Counted from the first letter of the stretch, positions 1 to 8,725 are shown. The stretch is 64,000 bases of DNA from Kaiparowitsia implicata GSE-PSE-MK54-09C (GCA_019359435.1 JAHHHI010000076.1:31683-95682); one strand, 5' to 3'. Translations and numbers: made by a program. The notes: generated by a model from the letters alone, not told the origin.

Positions 1-648
1 GCTAGCGTTGAGAATAACGTAGCCAATGCCGCCATTTGATGCTACTGTTTCCGCAATCACTGAACCAATAAATGCTTGAGAGACGGCCACTTTGAGTGAC
101 GCAAATAGATAGGGCATTGTATGTGGGAAACCCACCTTTTGAAACACTTCTATCTTGCTGGCTCCGAGCGACACTAGAACATCTCGCATTTCTGGCTCAA
201 CCGTTGCTAGCCCAATTGCAACGTTGACCGCGATAGGAAAGAATGCAAGCAAAAACGCAGTAATTACTGCAGGCACGGTGCCAATCCCAAACCAGATAGC
301 CATGAGCGGCACCAGTGCCACTTTGGGAACGGTATTAAAACCAATCAACAAGGGATTGAGCGTTAGGTAAGCCATGCGCGAAAAACCAATCATAAAGCCC
401 AGAAATACTCCCGCCAGCAGTGCTAGAAAAAAGCCAAGCATGGTGGTGTTGAGGGTGATCAGCGCGTTTCGAGTCACGACACCTCCCCAGGGGCCAATCT
501 CTGCAAAGATGGCTGAGGGTGCAGGCAGAATAAAGGCAGGGATAGAAAAAAGGCGCACCACCGATTCCCACAGCACCAGCAGCACTACTGTTGTGATGAT
601 GGGCAGCATATAGGACGAGTGTTTGGAGTCGATCAGAGTTTTGAGCAT
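1..648 (-). CDS. ABC transporter permease, NitT/TauT/SsuC type (partial)
   Basis: Inner-membrane permease of an ABC importer for a small organic solute. The frame is open from an ATG at 648 to the window edge, so 216 residues are visible and the C-terminus is missing. It has hydrophobic helices from about residue 12 and the cytoplasmic EAA-type loop near residues 160-180 (GAS, then F, V, P spaced as in this family), which docks on the ATPase. The ATPase and binding-protein genes lie just upstream on the same strand, so the three form one importer operon. No strong ribosome site is seen and the frame stays open a little upstream, so the start is uncertain. The substrate is not shown. The nearby formamidase and urease genes hint at a nitrogenous compound, but taurine, sulfonate or pyrimidine import is also possible. 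Confidence 0.85.
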   Translation of the reverse strand, partial: MLKTLIDSKHSSYMLPIITTVVLLVLWESVVRLFSIPAFILPAPSAIFAEIGPWGGVVTRNALITLNTTMLGFFLALLAGVFLGFMIGFSRMAYLTLNPLLIGFNTVPKVALVPLMAIWFGIGTVPAVITAFLLAFFPIAVNVAIGLATVEPEMRDVLVSLGASKIEVFQKVGFPHTMPYLFASLKVAVSQAFIGSVIAETVASNGGIGYVILNAS

Positions 649-728
649 GAGATGAAAGGGATGAATAAATCGGTGGAGTGATGTGGGTGAGCCATTCAAG
701 AATTGATTTGAGAATCAGTACACGCAGG

Positions 729-1550
729 TTAGCTGTGCTGAATATGCTGTCGCAGGGTGGAATACATTTGATGGAACTCTTCGGTAAAGCACATGTCTAG
801 GGTGCGGGGACGGGGCAGATCTACCCGCAGTTTATGCACGATGGAGCTGGGGCGCTGCCCCATAACGTATACCGTATCTGACAGAAAAATGGCTTCGCGC
901 AAGTCGTGTGTCACCAAGAAGGTTGTGCATTGGGTGCGGGCCCAGAGCCGTTGCAGCATGTCCCACATCTCTTCGCGGGTAAAGGCGTCGAGGGCGGCAA
1001 ATGGCTCGTCGAGTAGCAGGATTTCGGGCTGGTGGATGAGCGCACGGCAGAGGGAGGCGCGCTGCCGCATTCCTCCTGAGAGCTGCCAGGGGTAGTGCTG
1101 CTGGAAGTCTTGCAGGCCAACGGTGGACAGAAGATCGGTCGCTTGTGCCATGTAGTGCGATCGCAGCGATCGCAACTGTCTCTTATGGGGCTGCACAATC
1201 TCAAGCGGCAGCAGCACATTTTTCAGCGTGTTGCGCCAGGGCAGCAGCACAGGGTTCTGGAAGGCAATGCCCACATTCTTCAGCGGCTTTTTGATGGGCG
1301 TTCCTAAAAAGCACACCTGCCCAATTTCTGCGACATGCAGGCCCGAGATCATGCGTAGCAGCGAGGTTTTGCCGCAGCCGCTTGGCCCCACGACCGACAC
1401 AAACTCTGTATGGCCAATCGTGAAGCTGACTTTATCAATCACCCGGAGGGGCTGCCCTGACATGGTGTATTCCAGCCCTACGTTCTGGAAATCCAGAACT
1501 GGAAGGTTGGTGGTGGAGTCGGTTGTCGTCACAGGTTGAGCGTCCAACAT
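729..1550 (-). CDS. ABC transporter ATP-binding protein (NitT/TauT family)
   Basis: ATPase subunit, 273 residues, that powers the importer formed with the permease and lipoprotein on either side. Walker A GPSGCGKT is at residues 55-62, the Q-loop is in AFQNPVLLPWR, the signature is LSGGMRQRASLCRAL, Walker B is ILLLDEPFAALD and the switch histidine is in LVTHDLREA. The length and the LPWR segment after the Q-loop are typical of SsuB/TauB/NrtD-type ATPases. The ATG at 1550 is preceded by AAGGAC at good spacing. It lies 80 bp upstream of the permease and 81 bp downstream of the lipoprotein gene. Function as an ABC ATPase is certain; the substrate class is inferred. Confidence 0.93.
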   Translation of the reverse strand: MLDAQPVTTTDSTTNLPVLDFQNVGLEYTMSGQPLRVIDKVSFTIGHTEFVSVVGPSGCGKTSLLRMISGLHVAEIGQVCFLGTPIKKPLKNVGIAFQNPVLLPWRNTLKNVLLPLEIVQPHKRQLRSLRSHYMAQATDLLSTVGLQDFQQHYPWQLSGGMRQRASLCRALIHQPEILLLDEPFAALDAFTREEMWDMLQRLWARTQCTTFLVTHDLREAIFLSDTVYVMGQRPSSIVHKLRVDLPRPRTLDMCFTEEFHQMYSTLRQHIQHS

Positions 1551-1631
1551 GGGTGGAGTCCTTAATAAGGTCGGGGGAGCAAAGCACGCTATTGGGAGCC
1601 TGGATGAATTTAGCAGGGCAACGCAGTGGGG

Positions 1632-2729
1632 CTAGTTTAGCTGGCGATCGCTCAAGTCTGGCAAGAAGCGATCGTCAAAGATATCGTCTGCTGCGGGGGG
1701 CTCAGATAAGTCAAACCCTTTTACCACTAGATCAATGCTGCGCTGAAAGCGTTCAGGATCGACCGCACCAAATCCATTCTCTTCAACCTCTGGTGAGAGA
1801 AAGAGCGTATCAATGGCAATTTGCAGACGTTCGCGCTCGAGCGGAATTTCAAACAAATCATCAAATTGGGACATGATCTCAATTGCCTCATCGGGATCGT
1901 TGAGGGTATCGCGCAGCCCTCGCGTGAGCGCTCGGATAAATCCACGCACGACTTCGGGGTTGCTTTCTAAATATGAAGCAGGGACGAGGACGGAATTTCC
2001 GTATAAATCGAGACCATAGTCCTTAAATCGGAAAATATTCAGCCGTTCTTCGGGATATCCGGCTTCTGCCAAGTTGGGGAGGGCAGAAATGGTAAAAGGG
2101 GCGATCGCATCAATTTCTTTGGTCAGCAGCAACGTCTGCTGGAGCCGCGACTCGATCGCGGGCACATCCACGGCCTCAAGGTTCAACCCAGAGGCTTCGG
2201 CAAACAGCGGCAACAAGCGGCGGGTTGCACTACCTGCAGGAATGCCCAGCGTCTTGTTCTCTAAATCGCTAGGTTCGGTAATGTCCGATTCGTCCAACGC
2301 CATAATCGCCATGGGCGACTGATTATAGTAGATTGCCACAGCTCGTACGGGCGTGTCGGGATTGTTGACATTAAACTCCATCAGGCTGTTGATATCGCCA
2401 AGCCCCATATCAAAGGCACCAGACGCAACTTTGGTGATGGCATCGGCAGAGCCAGAACCTGGCTCAAACTGAATATCTAACCCCTCTTCAGCAAAGTAGC
2501 CCTTCTCAATTGCCACGCCGATGGGGGCGTGGACTCCCTGCACCGCCCAATCTAAGGTAAAACGCACGGTGGTCAGCTCCGCAGGGCTGGTATTGGCGGC
2601 AGACCCTGTTGGCGCTGCACTATCGGCCTGGGGTTCTACTGGGCTGGTGGCGCAGGCGTTCACCATTAAAACTGTGGCAAGGGCAGCGATCGCCCCGCTC
2701 ATAAATCCACGACGGCGTAATGTGAGCAT
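1632..2729 (-). CDS. ABC transporter substrate-binding lipoprotein (NMT1/TauA-like)
   Basis: Periplasmic solute-binding lipoprotein, 365 residues. The N-terminus has arginines (LRRRGF), a hydrophobic stretch and a lipobox VNAC near residue 24, followed by an Ala/Ser/Pro-rich linker. The mature part has the NMT1/SsuA pattern: FTLDW near the start, then GYFAEEGLDIQF, a GSGSAD ligand-loop region, and GDINSLMEF. I chose the ATG at 2729 because AAGGA lies 6 bases upstream and the signal peptide then begins normally; a TTG 15 bases earlier is also in frame. First gene of the importer operon, divergent from the formamidase gene across a 621-bp spacer, so the two may share control. Formamide-like, urea-like or thiamine-precursor ligands are possible; none is proven. 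Confidence 0.9.
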   Translation of the reverse strand: MLTLRRRGFMSGAIAALATVLMVNACATSPVEPQADSAAPTGSAANTSPAELTTVRFTLDWAVQGVHAPIGVAIEKGYFAEEGLDIQFEPGSGSADAITKVASGAFDMGLGDINSLMEFNVNNPDTPVRAVAIYYNQSPMAIMALDESDITEPSDLENKTLGIPAGSATRRLLPLFAEASGLNLEAVDVPAIESRLQQTLLLTKEIDAIAPFTISALPNLAEAGYPEERLNIFRFKDYGLDLYGNSVLVPASYLESNPEVVRGFIRALTRGLRDTLNDPDEAIEIMSQFDDLFEIPLERERLQIAIDTLFLSPEVEENGFGAVDPERFQRSIDLVVKGFDLSEPPAADDIFDDRFLPDLSDRQLN

Positions 2730-2744
2730 AGGTCTATCCTTCAA

Positions 2745-3350
2745 TTCTTAGAGTGTGTCAATCAGTGTGGTTTAGATGTGGGGTTGGATTGATGTAAAGC
2801 CGATGAATTGGCTTTATGCGAGCACCACAAGGCAATGAGCAAACTTGTCTGCCATATAGCAGTCGGGGAATGAATCACTGGAGCCATGCCATTTTTGATG
2901 TGTTGTGCGAGTCAGCGATCATAAGGCGTACAAATTTGCTCAAAACAGATATCAAGAGCGGTTGAGTTGGCGTGTACTCACGCGTCAACAGAGTCGTTAA
3001 CAGGATTCGTTTTTTTGAGCAGGTTTTGCTTCAATCACACCCGCCTGCTGAACTCAATTGACGCCTCAATGCAGCGTATACTGCATGACCTGCCTTAACA
3101 TCTCAAAATCATATATGATATATGATGTTAAGGGCGGTGAGGGCGCTGCACTGTAATGAAAGATACAAAAAGCTGCGGCTAGTCGAATTCTGATAACGAT
3201 TTTGCGACGTTAGGGCGCTGCTCTAGCTCCACAAAATCATGACGTATTTAGAGTGTTCAAACTGCGTTGTGGGTGACGGGATGGGCTGAATTTGGGTCGG
3301 TTATGCGATATCTAGCTAACGATAGTCTGAAAGAGTAGGACAAAGAAACG
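2745..3350. promoter_or_regulatory. Divergent intergenic region between importer and formamidase
   Basis: Non-coding spacer between two divergent transcription units, so it should carry both promoters. The clearest structure is the nested palindrome at 3093-3133. I found no good GTA-N8-TAC NtcA site by eye and no convincing riboswitch. Confidence 0.5.
3093..3133. promoter_or_regulatory. Nested palindrome, candidate operator
   Basis: Ten-base arms CCTTAACATC (3093-3102) and GATGTTAAGG (3124-3133) are exact reverse complements. They enclose a second perfect palindrome, ATCATATATGAT, at 3108-3119. The element sits about 220 bp before the formamidase start and about 360 bp before the importer operon. 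It lacks a T-tract, so a protein-binding site is more likely than a terminator. The regulator is unknown. Confidence 0.5.
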
Positions 3351-4334
3351 ATGGTGACATATCACAGTCTGAAAGCCACGCGAGACACGGTGCATTTAGG
3401 TGGGTTTTCTTCGGCATTGCCTCCTGCTCTTACGATTCAGTCGGGAGACTATGTCGACGTTGAAACCTATACGGGTTTTGCCGTGCATGATAACGCCCCG
3501 GAGCATTTTCTCACGCCAGAGTTTGTAGATATCTGCCAAAATCTGCCGCCAGAGCGCCACATTGCGGGTGGCCCCCACCTGCTGACCGGGCCAATCTATG
3601 TGGATGGAGCACAGCCGGGTGATGTGTTGGAGGTGCAGTTAGAGGCGATCGCCCCTGGTGCGCCTGTTGGCTATAATCTCATTCGCCCCGGTGCTGGTGC
3701 GCTGCCCGACCAATTCTCTCAACCCGCGTTGCGGTTTATTGACTTAGATTTAGACCAAAAAACGCTAGAGTTTCCTGACGGCAGCGGTATTCACGTCCCT
3801 ATTCACCCCTTCTTTGGCATTATCGGCGTTGCAACAGACGACACCCAGCGCAACTCCATCCCCCCTGGTAAGTATGGCGGCAACCTTGACAACCGCCATC
3901 TTCAAGCAGGTTCGCGGCTGTGGCTGCCTGTCTTTTTGCCAGGGGCGCTGCTGTCAATTGGGGATGGGCATAGTGCTCAGGGGGATGGCGAAGTCAACGT
4001 CACGGCTGTGGAAACCGCGATGAACGGCACAGTGCAGGTTTCGATTCGGCAAGATATTCCCCACGGTCTGCTGCCCCTAGCTGAAACCGCAGATCACTGG
4101 ATCACTATGGGGTTTGCCCCCACGTTGGATGCGGCGTGCGAGCAAGCGTTGACCAAAATGATTGCGCTGCTCGAAACCTATGTGGGCCTCTCTGCGGAAG
4201 ATGCCTACGTGTTGTGCAGCATTGCCGTGAACCTCAATATTACCCAGGTCGTTAACCGCCCCAATCGAGGCGTTCACGCGCTGCTGCCCAAAGCCATTTT
4301 GCCGCGTTCCATTGTCGTGTCGCGAGCCGCCTAG
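3351..4334 (+). CDS. Acetamidase/formamidase family protein
   Basis: Cytoplasmic amidohydrolase of the FmdA/AmdA family, 327 residues, expected to release ammonia from formamide, acetamide or a related short amide. Family hallmarks are visible: the early HDNAPEHFLTPEFVD region, HIAGGPHLLTGPIYVDGAQPGDVLEV near residues 68-95, GGNLDNRHLQAG near 178 and the metal/active-site motif GDGHSAQGDGE near 205. The length matches short members of the family. The ATG at 3351 is preceded by AGGA at a slightly long distance. It is transcribed away from an ABC importer and converges on the urease beta gene, which suggests uptake followed by hydrolysis for nitrogen supply. The exact substrate is not visible in the sequence. 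Confidence 0.9.
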   Translation: MVTYHSLKATRDTVHLGGFSSALPPALTIQSGDYVDVETYTGFAVHDNAPEHFLTPEFVDICQNLPPERHIAGGPHLLTGPIYVDGAQPGDVLEVQLEAIAPGAPVGYNLIRPGAGALPDQFSQPALRFIDLDLDQKTLEFPDGSGIHVPIHPFFGIIGVATDDTQRNSIPPGKYGGNLDNRHLQAGSRLWLPVFLPGALLSIGDGHSAQGDGEVNVTAVETAMNGTVQVSIRQDIPHGLLPLAETADHWITMGFAPTLDAACEQALTKMIALLETYVGLSAEDAYVLCSIAVNLNITQVVNRPNRGVHALLPKAILPRSIVVSRAA

Positions 4335-4368
4335 GGCTGTGCCGTCAGCTTTACGGGTGCCAGCGCCC

Positions 4369-4740
4369 TTACTTTTTCTTCTTTTTGCTACTGCCCTTCT
4401 TTTTGGCGCTGGTGTCGGCGGATGGCTCGGCTGCATCTAAGGCCCCATTGATTTGAGCATTTAGCCCATAGACTTCGCGGCTGCCTGCTAGCATCACCAG
4501 CGTCACCTCTTTCTCGTCGCCGGGTTCAAACCGCACCGCCGTGCCCGCAGGGATATCCAGCCGCATTCCCCGGGCTTGGTCGCGGTCAAACGCTAGCGCT
4601 GCGTTGACCTCAAAAAAGTGAAAGTGCGAACCCACTTGAATGGGGCGATCGCCCGTATTAGCAACCGTCAGCGTTTGAGTGGGGCGTCCAGCATTCAGCT
4701 CGATTTCGCCCGCGTCAACTATCAACTCTCCTGGGATCAT
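4369..4740 (-). CDS. ureB: Urease subunit beta
   Basis: Structural beta subunit of nickel urease (urea to ammonia and carbamate). The sequence opens MIPGELIV and has the conserved [16 protein letters not shown] and the [16 protein letters not shown] stretch. At 123 residues it is longer than the usual 100-110. The extra residues are a C-terminal tail rich in Lys and Ser ([11 protein letters not shown]). AGAGG precedes the ATG. It lies 57 bp downstream of a methyltransferase gene and is separated from ureA by it, which is not the usual ureABC order. The catalytic alpha subunit ureC is not in this window, so it must be elsewhere if the enzyme is functional. Confidence 0.95.
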   Translation of the reverse strand: MIPGELIVDAGEIELNAGRPTQTLTVANTGDRPIQVGSHFHFFEVNAALAFDRDQARGMRLDIPAGTAVRFEPGDEKEVTLVMLAGSREVYGLNAQINGALDAAEPSADTSAKKKGSSKKKKK

Positions 4741-4797
4741 GTCATTGCCTCTGGTTTTACAGTCAGAAAAATAGGAGTCAAAAAAATAAGAACAGAT

Positions 4798-5433
4798 TCA
4801 ACGCTCAGAGGCGATCGCTCCCTTCATGGCTTGGGCCGTCATCATGCCCCAGAGCCAGTCGATCTTGTATCGTTCAATTACCACAGAGCGCAGCCCTTCT
4901 TTGAGCAGCAAAGCCTGACAATCCTGGGTTCCATAGGTGCGAAAGTGAGCCCGATCAAACCAGCGCAGCAGCCAGTCATAGACCCGGCAGGTCCAGTAGT
5001 CGTGGCACCAATCCGTAATCACCAAACGACCCGATGGTTTGAGCACACGATTCATTTCTTGCAAGGCTTGAGCAGGCTCACGAAAGTAATGGAATGCATT
5101 GGTAGAGAGGACTACATCGAAGCATTCACCTGGGAACGGCAACTGCTCAGCCGTGCCTTGATAGAGCCTGACGGCTTCCGGCAACTTCTGCCGAGCCACC
5201 CGGAGCATCTCTGGTGATGAATCTAGCCCCACGTAGGATGCCTCAGGGACTTGTGCCAGCAGATGGTGAATCAAGGTCCCGGTGCCGCATCCCAAGTCTA
5301 AAACCTGTTCAGAGGGCTGGATGGTAAGCCTCTGAGCAGTTTCTTGAACCGTAGCTTGAACGTAAAACGACCAGCGACGATCATAGAACGACGCAAGCCG
5401 TGAATACTCCAATTGAACCGGATCGAAAGGCAT
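4798..5433 (-). CDS. Class I SAM-dependent methyltransferase
   Basis: Soluble methyltransferase, 211 residues, of the UbiE/Methyltransf_11 kind. Motif I VLDLGCGTGTLIHHLL is near residues 44-60, the acidic ribose-binding residue is in YVGLDSSPEML, and motif II/III is seen in FDVVLSTNAFHYF and LKPSGRLVITDW. The substrate cannot be told. It lies between ureA and ureB on the same strand (41 bp after ureA, 57 bp before ureB) and so is probably co-transcribed. No urease-related methylation is known to me, so this looks like an inserted or hitch-hiking gene. Confidence 0.88.
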   Translation of the reverse strand: MPFDPVQLEYSRLASFYDRRWSFYVQATVQETAQRLTIQPSEQVLDLGCGTGTLIHHLLAQVPEASYVGLDSSPEMLRVARQKLPEAVRLYQGTAEQLPFPGECFDVVLSTNAFHYFREPAQALQEMNRVLKPSGRLVITDWCHDYWTCRVYDWLLRWFDRAHFRTYGTQDCQALLLKEGLRSVVIERYKIDWLWGMMTAQAMKGAIASER

Positions 5434-5474
5434 CAGTAATCCGTAGGCTTTTGCAGCACTATTAGCGAATGGGG

Positions 5475-5777
5475 TTAGCGAATGGGGTCATGCACGGTCA
5501 CTAGCTTCGTGCCATCGGGGAAGGTGGCTTCGACCTGCACTTCATGCACCATTTCGGGAATGCCGTCCATCACATCATTGCGAGTTAGCAAGGTGGTGCC
5601 GTGGCTCATGAGGTCGGCCACGGTGCGCCCCTCACGGGCTCCTTCGAGAATCGCCGCCGAAATATAGGCAACGGCTTCGGGATAGTTGAGTTTAATGCCG
5701 CGAGCCATGCGGCGCTCTGCCACTAGCGCCGCGGTAAAAATTAGTAATTTATCTTTTTCTTGGGGGGAAAGTTGCAT
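5475..5777 (-). CDS. ureA: Urease subunit gamma
   Basis: Small structural subunit of urease, 100 residues, the normal length. Recognised from [17 protein letters not shown], the [18 protein letters not shown] helix, the [12 protein letters not shown] turn and the C-terminal [14 protein letters not shown]. Its start lies inside the end of the antiporter gene (37-bp overlap), so translation is likely coupled to it. No strong ribosome site precedes the ATG, which fits coupling. Downstream come the methyltransferase gene and then ureB. Confidence 0.96.
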   Translation of the reverse strand: MQLSPQEKDKLLIFTAALVAERRMARGIKLNYPEAVAYISAAILEGAREGRTVADLMSHGTTLLTRNDVMDGIPEMVHEVQVEATFPDGTKLVTVHDPIR

Positions 5778-7108
5778 GGGGTTTCTGAAGAAGGCTTGCG
5801 CACTCTAAGCCAGACGAGAGTGACCAGGGGAACAAAGTAAAGATAGCAGGCAAACGGGATAAAGCCTGCATCTACCCCAATAATTGTTGCCAGAGCTAGC
5901 CCAGCGATGTTCCAGGGAATTAGGGGCGAGATTACAACGACTGTATTTTCTAGGTCAAGTGCAAGCGTGGTGGGCGTGGCCTGGGTGCGGTGATAGGTGG
6001 GTGCCAATAACTGCTGCGTTAGCAAAATGGCGATGGTTTGGGTGCAGCCAAAGGCGGCAGAAAGGGTGCCAATGAGGGTTGTTGCAAGAAAGCGATCGCC
6101 CGGTGTTTTGACCCGTTCTAGTGATTGCTCAAGCCGATGCAGCACCCGTGTTCCTGCAAAAATGCCTGCAAACGCGGTGGAAATGACGACTACTAGCGAG
6201 ACCCGTAGCATGGCCAGTACGCCGCCGCCCAGCACAATTGCGTTAAGGGGTGACATGGGCGCAAGGTGAAACCCTTTAAGCAAAAACTGCAGCACGGACA
6301 GCAGCCCGGTGTGTTGATACGACAAGGCCAGAGCGATCGCCGTGCCGATGCTGGCTAGCATGGCCTGCTGCACTGGCACTCGCCGCAGCGACAGCAGCAC
6401 CATCACTCCCGCAGGCAACAGGGCTACGGGGCCTAGGCGAAACTCAACGGCTAAGTCTGCAACCAGGCTTGACTCTGCCAAAGGCACCGGGGTAAACCAC
6501 GCAAAGCCTGCATAGACGGCGATCGCCAACCCCAGCGGCAGCAGGGACGTGCGCCACATGCGGCGAATGTTGTCGTAGAGGTCGGTGCGGGTGATGGCAG
6601 CAACCAGCAGCGCACTCGACGACATGGGTGAGGCGCGATCGCCCACATAGGCCCCGGCAATAATGGCTCCGGCAATCAAGTTGCGATGAAACGTGCCGTC
6701 TGCGCCCCCTGCCACCATCATCATCAGCGCTACACCCACGGTGCCCACGGTGCCAAAGGAGGTGCCCAGCAGCAACGACACGGCACTGGCCAGCCCAAAC
6801 GCCACCAGCACCAAGCTGTGGGGCGTCACCACCTGCAACCCGTAATAGACCAGGGTGGGAACCGTGCCTGCCGCCATCCAACTGGCGGTGACGGCACCAA
6901 TAATGAGCAGCACCCCAATCACCGGCAGACTTTTTTGACTGCCCCTCAGCGCCATTGCTGCGAGCGCTCGCAGCGAAAAGCCTTGCCGCCGCAGCACTGC
7001 CACAAACAGCGCCATTGCCAGCAAGAGCGGATAGGCGATAAACACGCCTTGCACCGCGCCTACCACCAGAATTCCAAACGACAGCCCAAAGGCCAGCACA
7101 ATATCCAT
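5741..7108 (-). CDS. NhaC-family Na+/H+ antiporter-like transporter
   Basis: Integral membrane protein, 455 residues with about eleven hydrophobic segments. NhaC-type features are [15 protein letters not shown] near residue 115 and [20 protein letters not shown] near 155, matching the GD-x-x-SP core of the family, plus a matching second half ([11 protein letters not shown]). The family exchanges Na+ for H+ or carries organic anions. It leads an operon with ureA, the methyltransferase and ureB, overlapping ureA by 37 bp. Its place here suggests a link with urea or ammonia metabolism (pH balance, or import of an amide or urea-derived compound), but that is inference. A LysR gene is divergent upstream. 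Confidence 0.85.
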   Translation of the reverse strand: MDIVLAFGLSFGILVVGAVQGVFIAYPLLLAMALFVAVLRRQGFSLRALAAMALRGSQKSLPVIGVLLIIGAVTASWMAAGTVPTLVYYGLQVVTPHSLVLVAFGLASAVSLLLGTSFGTVGTVGVALMMMVAGGADGTFHRNLIAGAIIAGAYVGDRASPMSSSALLVAAITRTDLYDNIRRMWRTSLLPLGLAIAVYAGFAWFTPVPLAESSLVADLAVEFRLGPVALLPAGVMVLLSLRRVPVQQAMLASIGTAIALALSYQHTGLLSVLQFLLKGFHLAPMSPLNAIVLGGGVLAMLRVSLVVVISTAFAGIFAGTRVLHRLEQSLERVKTPGDRFLATTLIGTLSAAFGCTQTIAILLTQQLLAPTYHRTQATPTTLALDLENTVVVISPLIPWNIAGLALATIIGVDAGFIPFACYLYFVPLVTLVWLRVRKPSSETPCNFPPKKKINY

Positions 7109-7582
7109 CGGCGATTTAGGCGATTATCGGTACGCAATTATTTAGGATGAGGTGTGCGATCGCAGATCTGGGCGATCGCCCGCTGATTTAGCCCGCAAAA
7201 CCGCACCGTGAGCCACACCTGCCCGCTGACGAAGCGATAAAAGGCTGGAGCCGACTCATTATTATCGACATTATCGACGACTACTGTTTAACTGCCCTCC
7301 TAGTTGCTCTTACAGTATCGAAGGGCGATCGCCCAAACAAAAGCTTCCATCTATCCTTTCTATCGACGTTATAGATGGATATAATTTGAGCACTCTGGCA
7401 GAGTAAAGTCACTTGAGTCCTCTGCATTCATGGCAGTCGTTGCAGCCGTTGCAACCTTGACGCTCTTCTATCGTTCATCGGCTAGAGTCTCTAGTTTGCG
7501 CAGGGTTCACGCCCCCTTTGTCAGGGCAATAACAGCGAAATAACATGGCAACCATAACCGTGGAGAACCGGGCAAGTGCGCG
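7109..7582. promoter_or_regulatory. Divergent promoter region between antiporter-urease operon and LysR gene
   Basis: Spacer holding repeated TTATCGAC motifs at about 7263 and 7272, a third ATCGAC at 7362, and the inverted repeat at 7347-7378. A perfect TATAAT -10 hexamer on the plus strand at 7380-7385 directly follows the inverted repeat. The -35 element is weak, as expected for an activator-dependent promoter. No coding sequence is seen. Confidence 0.5.
7347..7378. promoter_or_regulatory. Inverted repeat, candidate LysR-type operator
   Basis: CCATCTAT (7347-7354) and ATAGATGG (7371-7378) are exact reverse complements separated by 16 bases and abut the TATAAT at 7380. LysR proteins commonly bind dyads in the divergent promoter of their own gene and its target. 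This is the best candidate for that role here. Confidence 0.45.
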
Positions 7583-8539
7583 ATGAGTAAGCCGAGCGCT
7601 CTCAAAATCTCGCAATTACGTGCCTTTGTGGTGACGGCACACTGCGGCAACTTTACGCTGGCGTCGCTAGAGTTGGGGCTGTCGCAATCGACCGTGAGCC
7701 ATGCGATCGCCACCCTCGAAGCCGATTTGGGCGTGGTGCTGATGAACCGAGGTCGCTACGGTGCGGCCCTCACCGCCATCGGGCAAGAAATTCTCGCCGA
7801 TGCCGAACAGGTGCTGCGCCTGCTCGATGCCATCACCACCAAGGCCAACGCCGACCGGGGGCTGCAAAGCGGGCAAGTGCGCCTCGCCTCAGTCCGCAGC
7901 GTCGCGACGCATTTGCTGCCCAAGGTCATTGCCCAGTTTCGCCACGATTATCCTCAGGTGCAGGTTCGCATTACGGAATACAGCATCTATGCAGACGTTG
8001 AGCAGGCCGTGCGAGACGGGCAGGCCGATATCGGGTTCACACTGCTGCCCACGGGGCCCGCGCTCGACATATGGGACACCTTCCGCGATGAGTTTGTAGT
8101 GCTGCTGCCACCCAACAGCCTCATGGATGACGAGCCGCTCACCTGGGAGGCGCTCTCGACCCTGCCGATCATCACCACACCGGCGCTGCCGCCCCATCGC
8201 CACATGCGAACCGTGATGGAGCACTTAGAGCAGTTCGGTCAATCGCTCAACGTGGTTTACGAAGTGTCTCAAGATTCAACCGTGACGGGGATGGTGCAGC
8301 AGGGGTTGGGCGCATCCATCTTAGCGCGGCTGGCGGCAGAACCCATTCCCCCAGAGATTCAGGTGCGATCGCTCCCTGTCCCACTCGAACGGGTCATGGC
8401 GATCGCCCTTCCCGCCGACACCCTGCTCTCCCGTGCCCCCTTCGCCTTCCTCTCCACGCTCAAGCCCGTCTTCCAGCACATGGGCCTCATGCCCGCATCT
8501 AACTCCGACTCAGCCACACCAGAACCCATCTCCCCCTAG
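7583..8539 (+). CDS. LysR-family transcriptional regulator
   Basis: Cytoplasmic one-component regulator, 318 residues. The N-terminal winged helix-turn-helix is clear (KISQLRAFVVTAHCGNF, then LGLSQSTVSHAIATLEADLG at residues 30-50), followed by the linker helix and the two-lobed effector-binding domain from about residue 90 (VRLASVRSVATHLLPKVI; ADIGFTLLPTGP; GMVQQGLGASILARLA). The Pro/Ser-rich C-terminus is probably disordered. It is divergent from the antiporter-ureA-ureB operon, so that operon is its most likely target. The effector is unknown. Confidence 0.93.
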   Translation: MSKPSALKISQLRAFVVTAHCGNFTLASLELGLSQSTVSHAIATLEADLGVVLMNRGRYGAALTAIGQEILADAEQVLRLLDAITTKANADRGLQSGQVRLASVRSVATHLLPKVIAQFRHDYPQVQVRITEYSIYADVEQAVRDGQADIGFTLLPTGPALDIWDTFRDEFVVLLPPNSLMDDEPLTWEALSTLPIITTPALPPHRHMRTVMEHLEQFGQSLNVVYEVSQDSTVTGMVQQGLGASILARLAAEPIPPEIQVRSLPVPLERVMAIALPADTLLSRAPFAFLSTLKPVFQHMGLMPASNSDSATPEPISP

Positions 8540-8600
8540 AAGCTTCAGCCCCAAGCCGAGCCGTCTTGCTACCGCCCAGCCCAACGCCATCCCCATCCCA

Positions 8601-8671
8601 AACCCCTTGCGGAGGGGTTCTAGGGGACGTGCTTCGTCCCCTAGCGGGGGTTTGGGGGGACGCCCCCCCAA
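8601..8671. repeat. Three consecutive GC-rich stem-loops
   Basis: Three perfect stems follow one another: AACCCC/GGGGTT (8601-8606, 8614-8619), TAGGGGACG/CGTCCCCTA with loop TGCTT (8621-8629, 8635-8643), and TTGGGGGG/CCCCCCAA (8652-8659, 8664-8671). There is no T-tract. It looks like a repetitive extragenic palindrome rather than a classical terminator. Confidence 0.6.
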
Positions 8672-8725
8672 GGCTTGGTTCTGACGCCCAGTTTTCTAGC
8701 TAGCACGCGACTTTGGCAGATCCCT

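Noticed and set aside
2745..3350. Riboswitch upstream of the formamidase or importer genes
   Set aside because: The palindrome does not match the conserved cores of guanidine, TPP or glutamine riboswitches that I can recall.
6444..6881. Minus-strand 145-codon ORF
   Set aside because: An alternate frame of the NhaC-like gene, with His/Gly/Arg-rich shadow composition.
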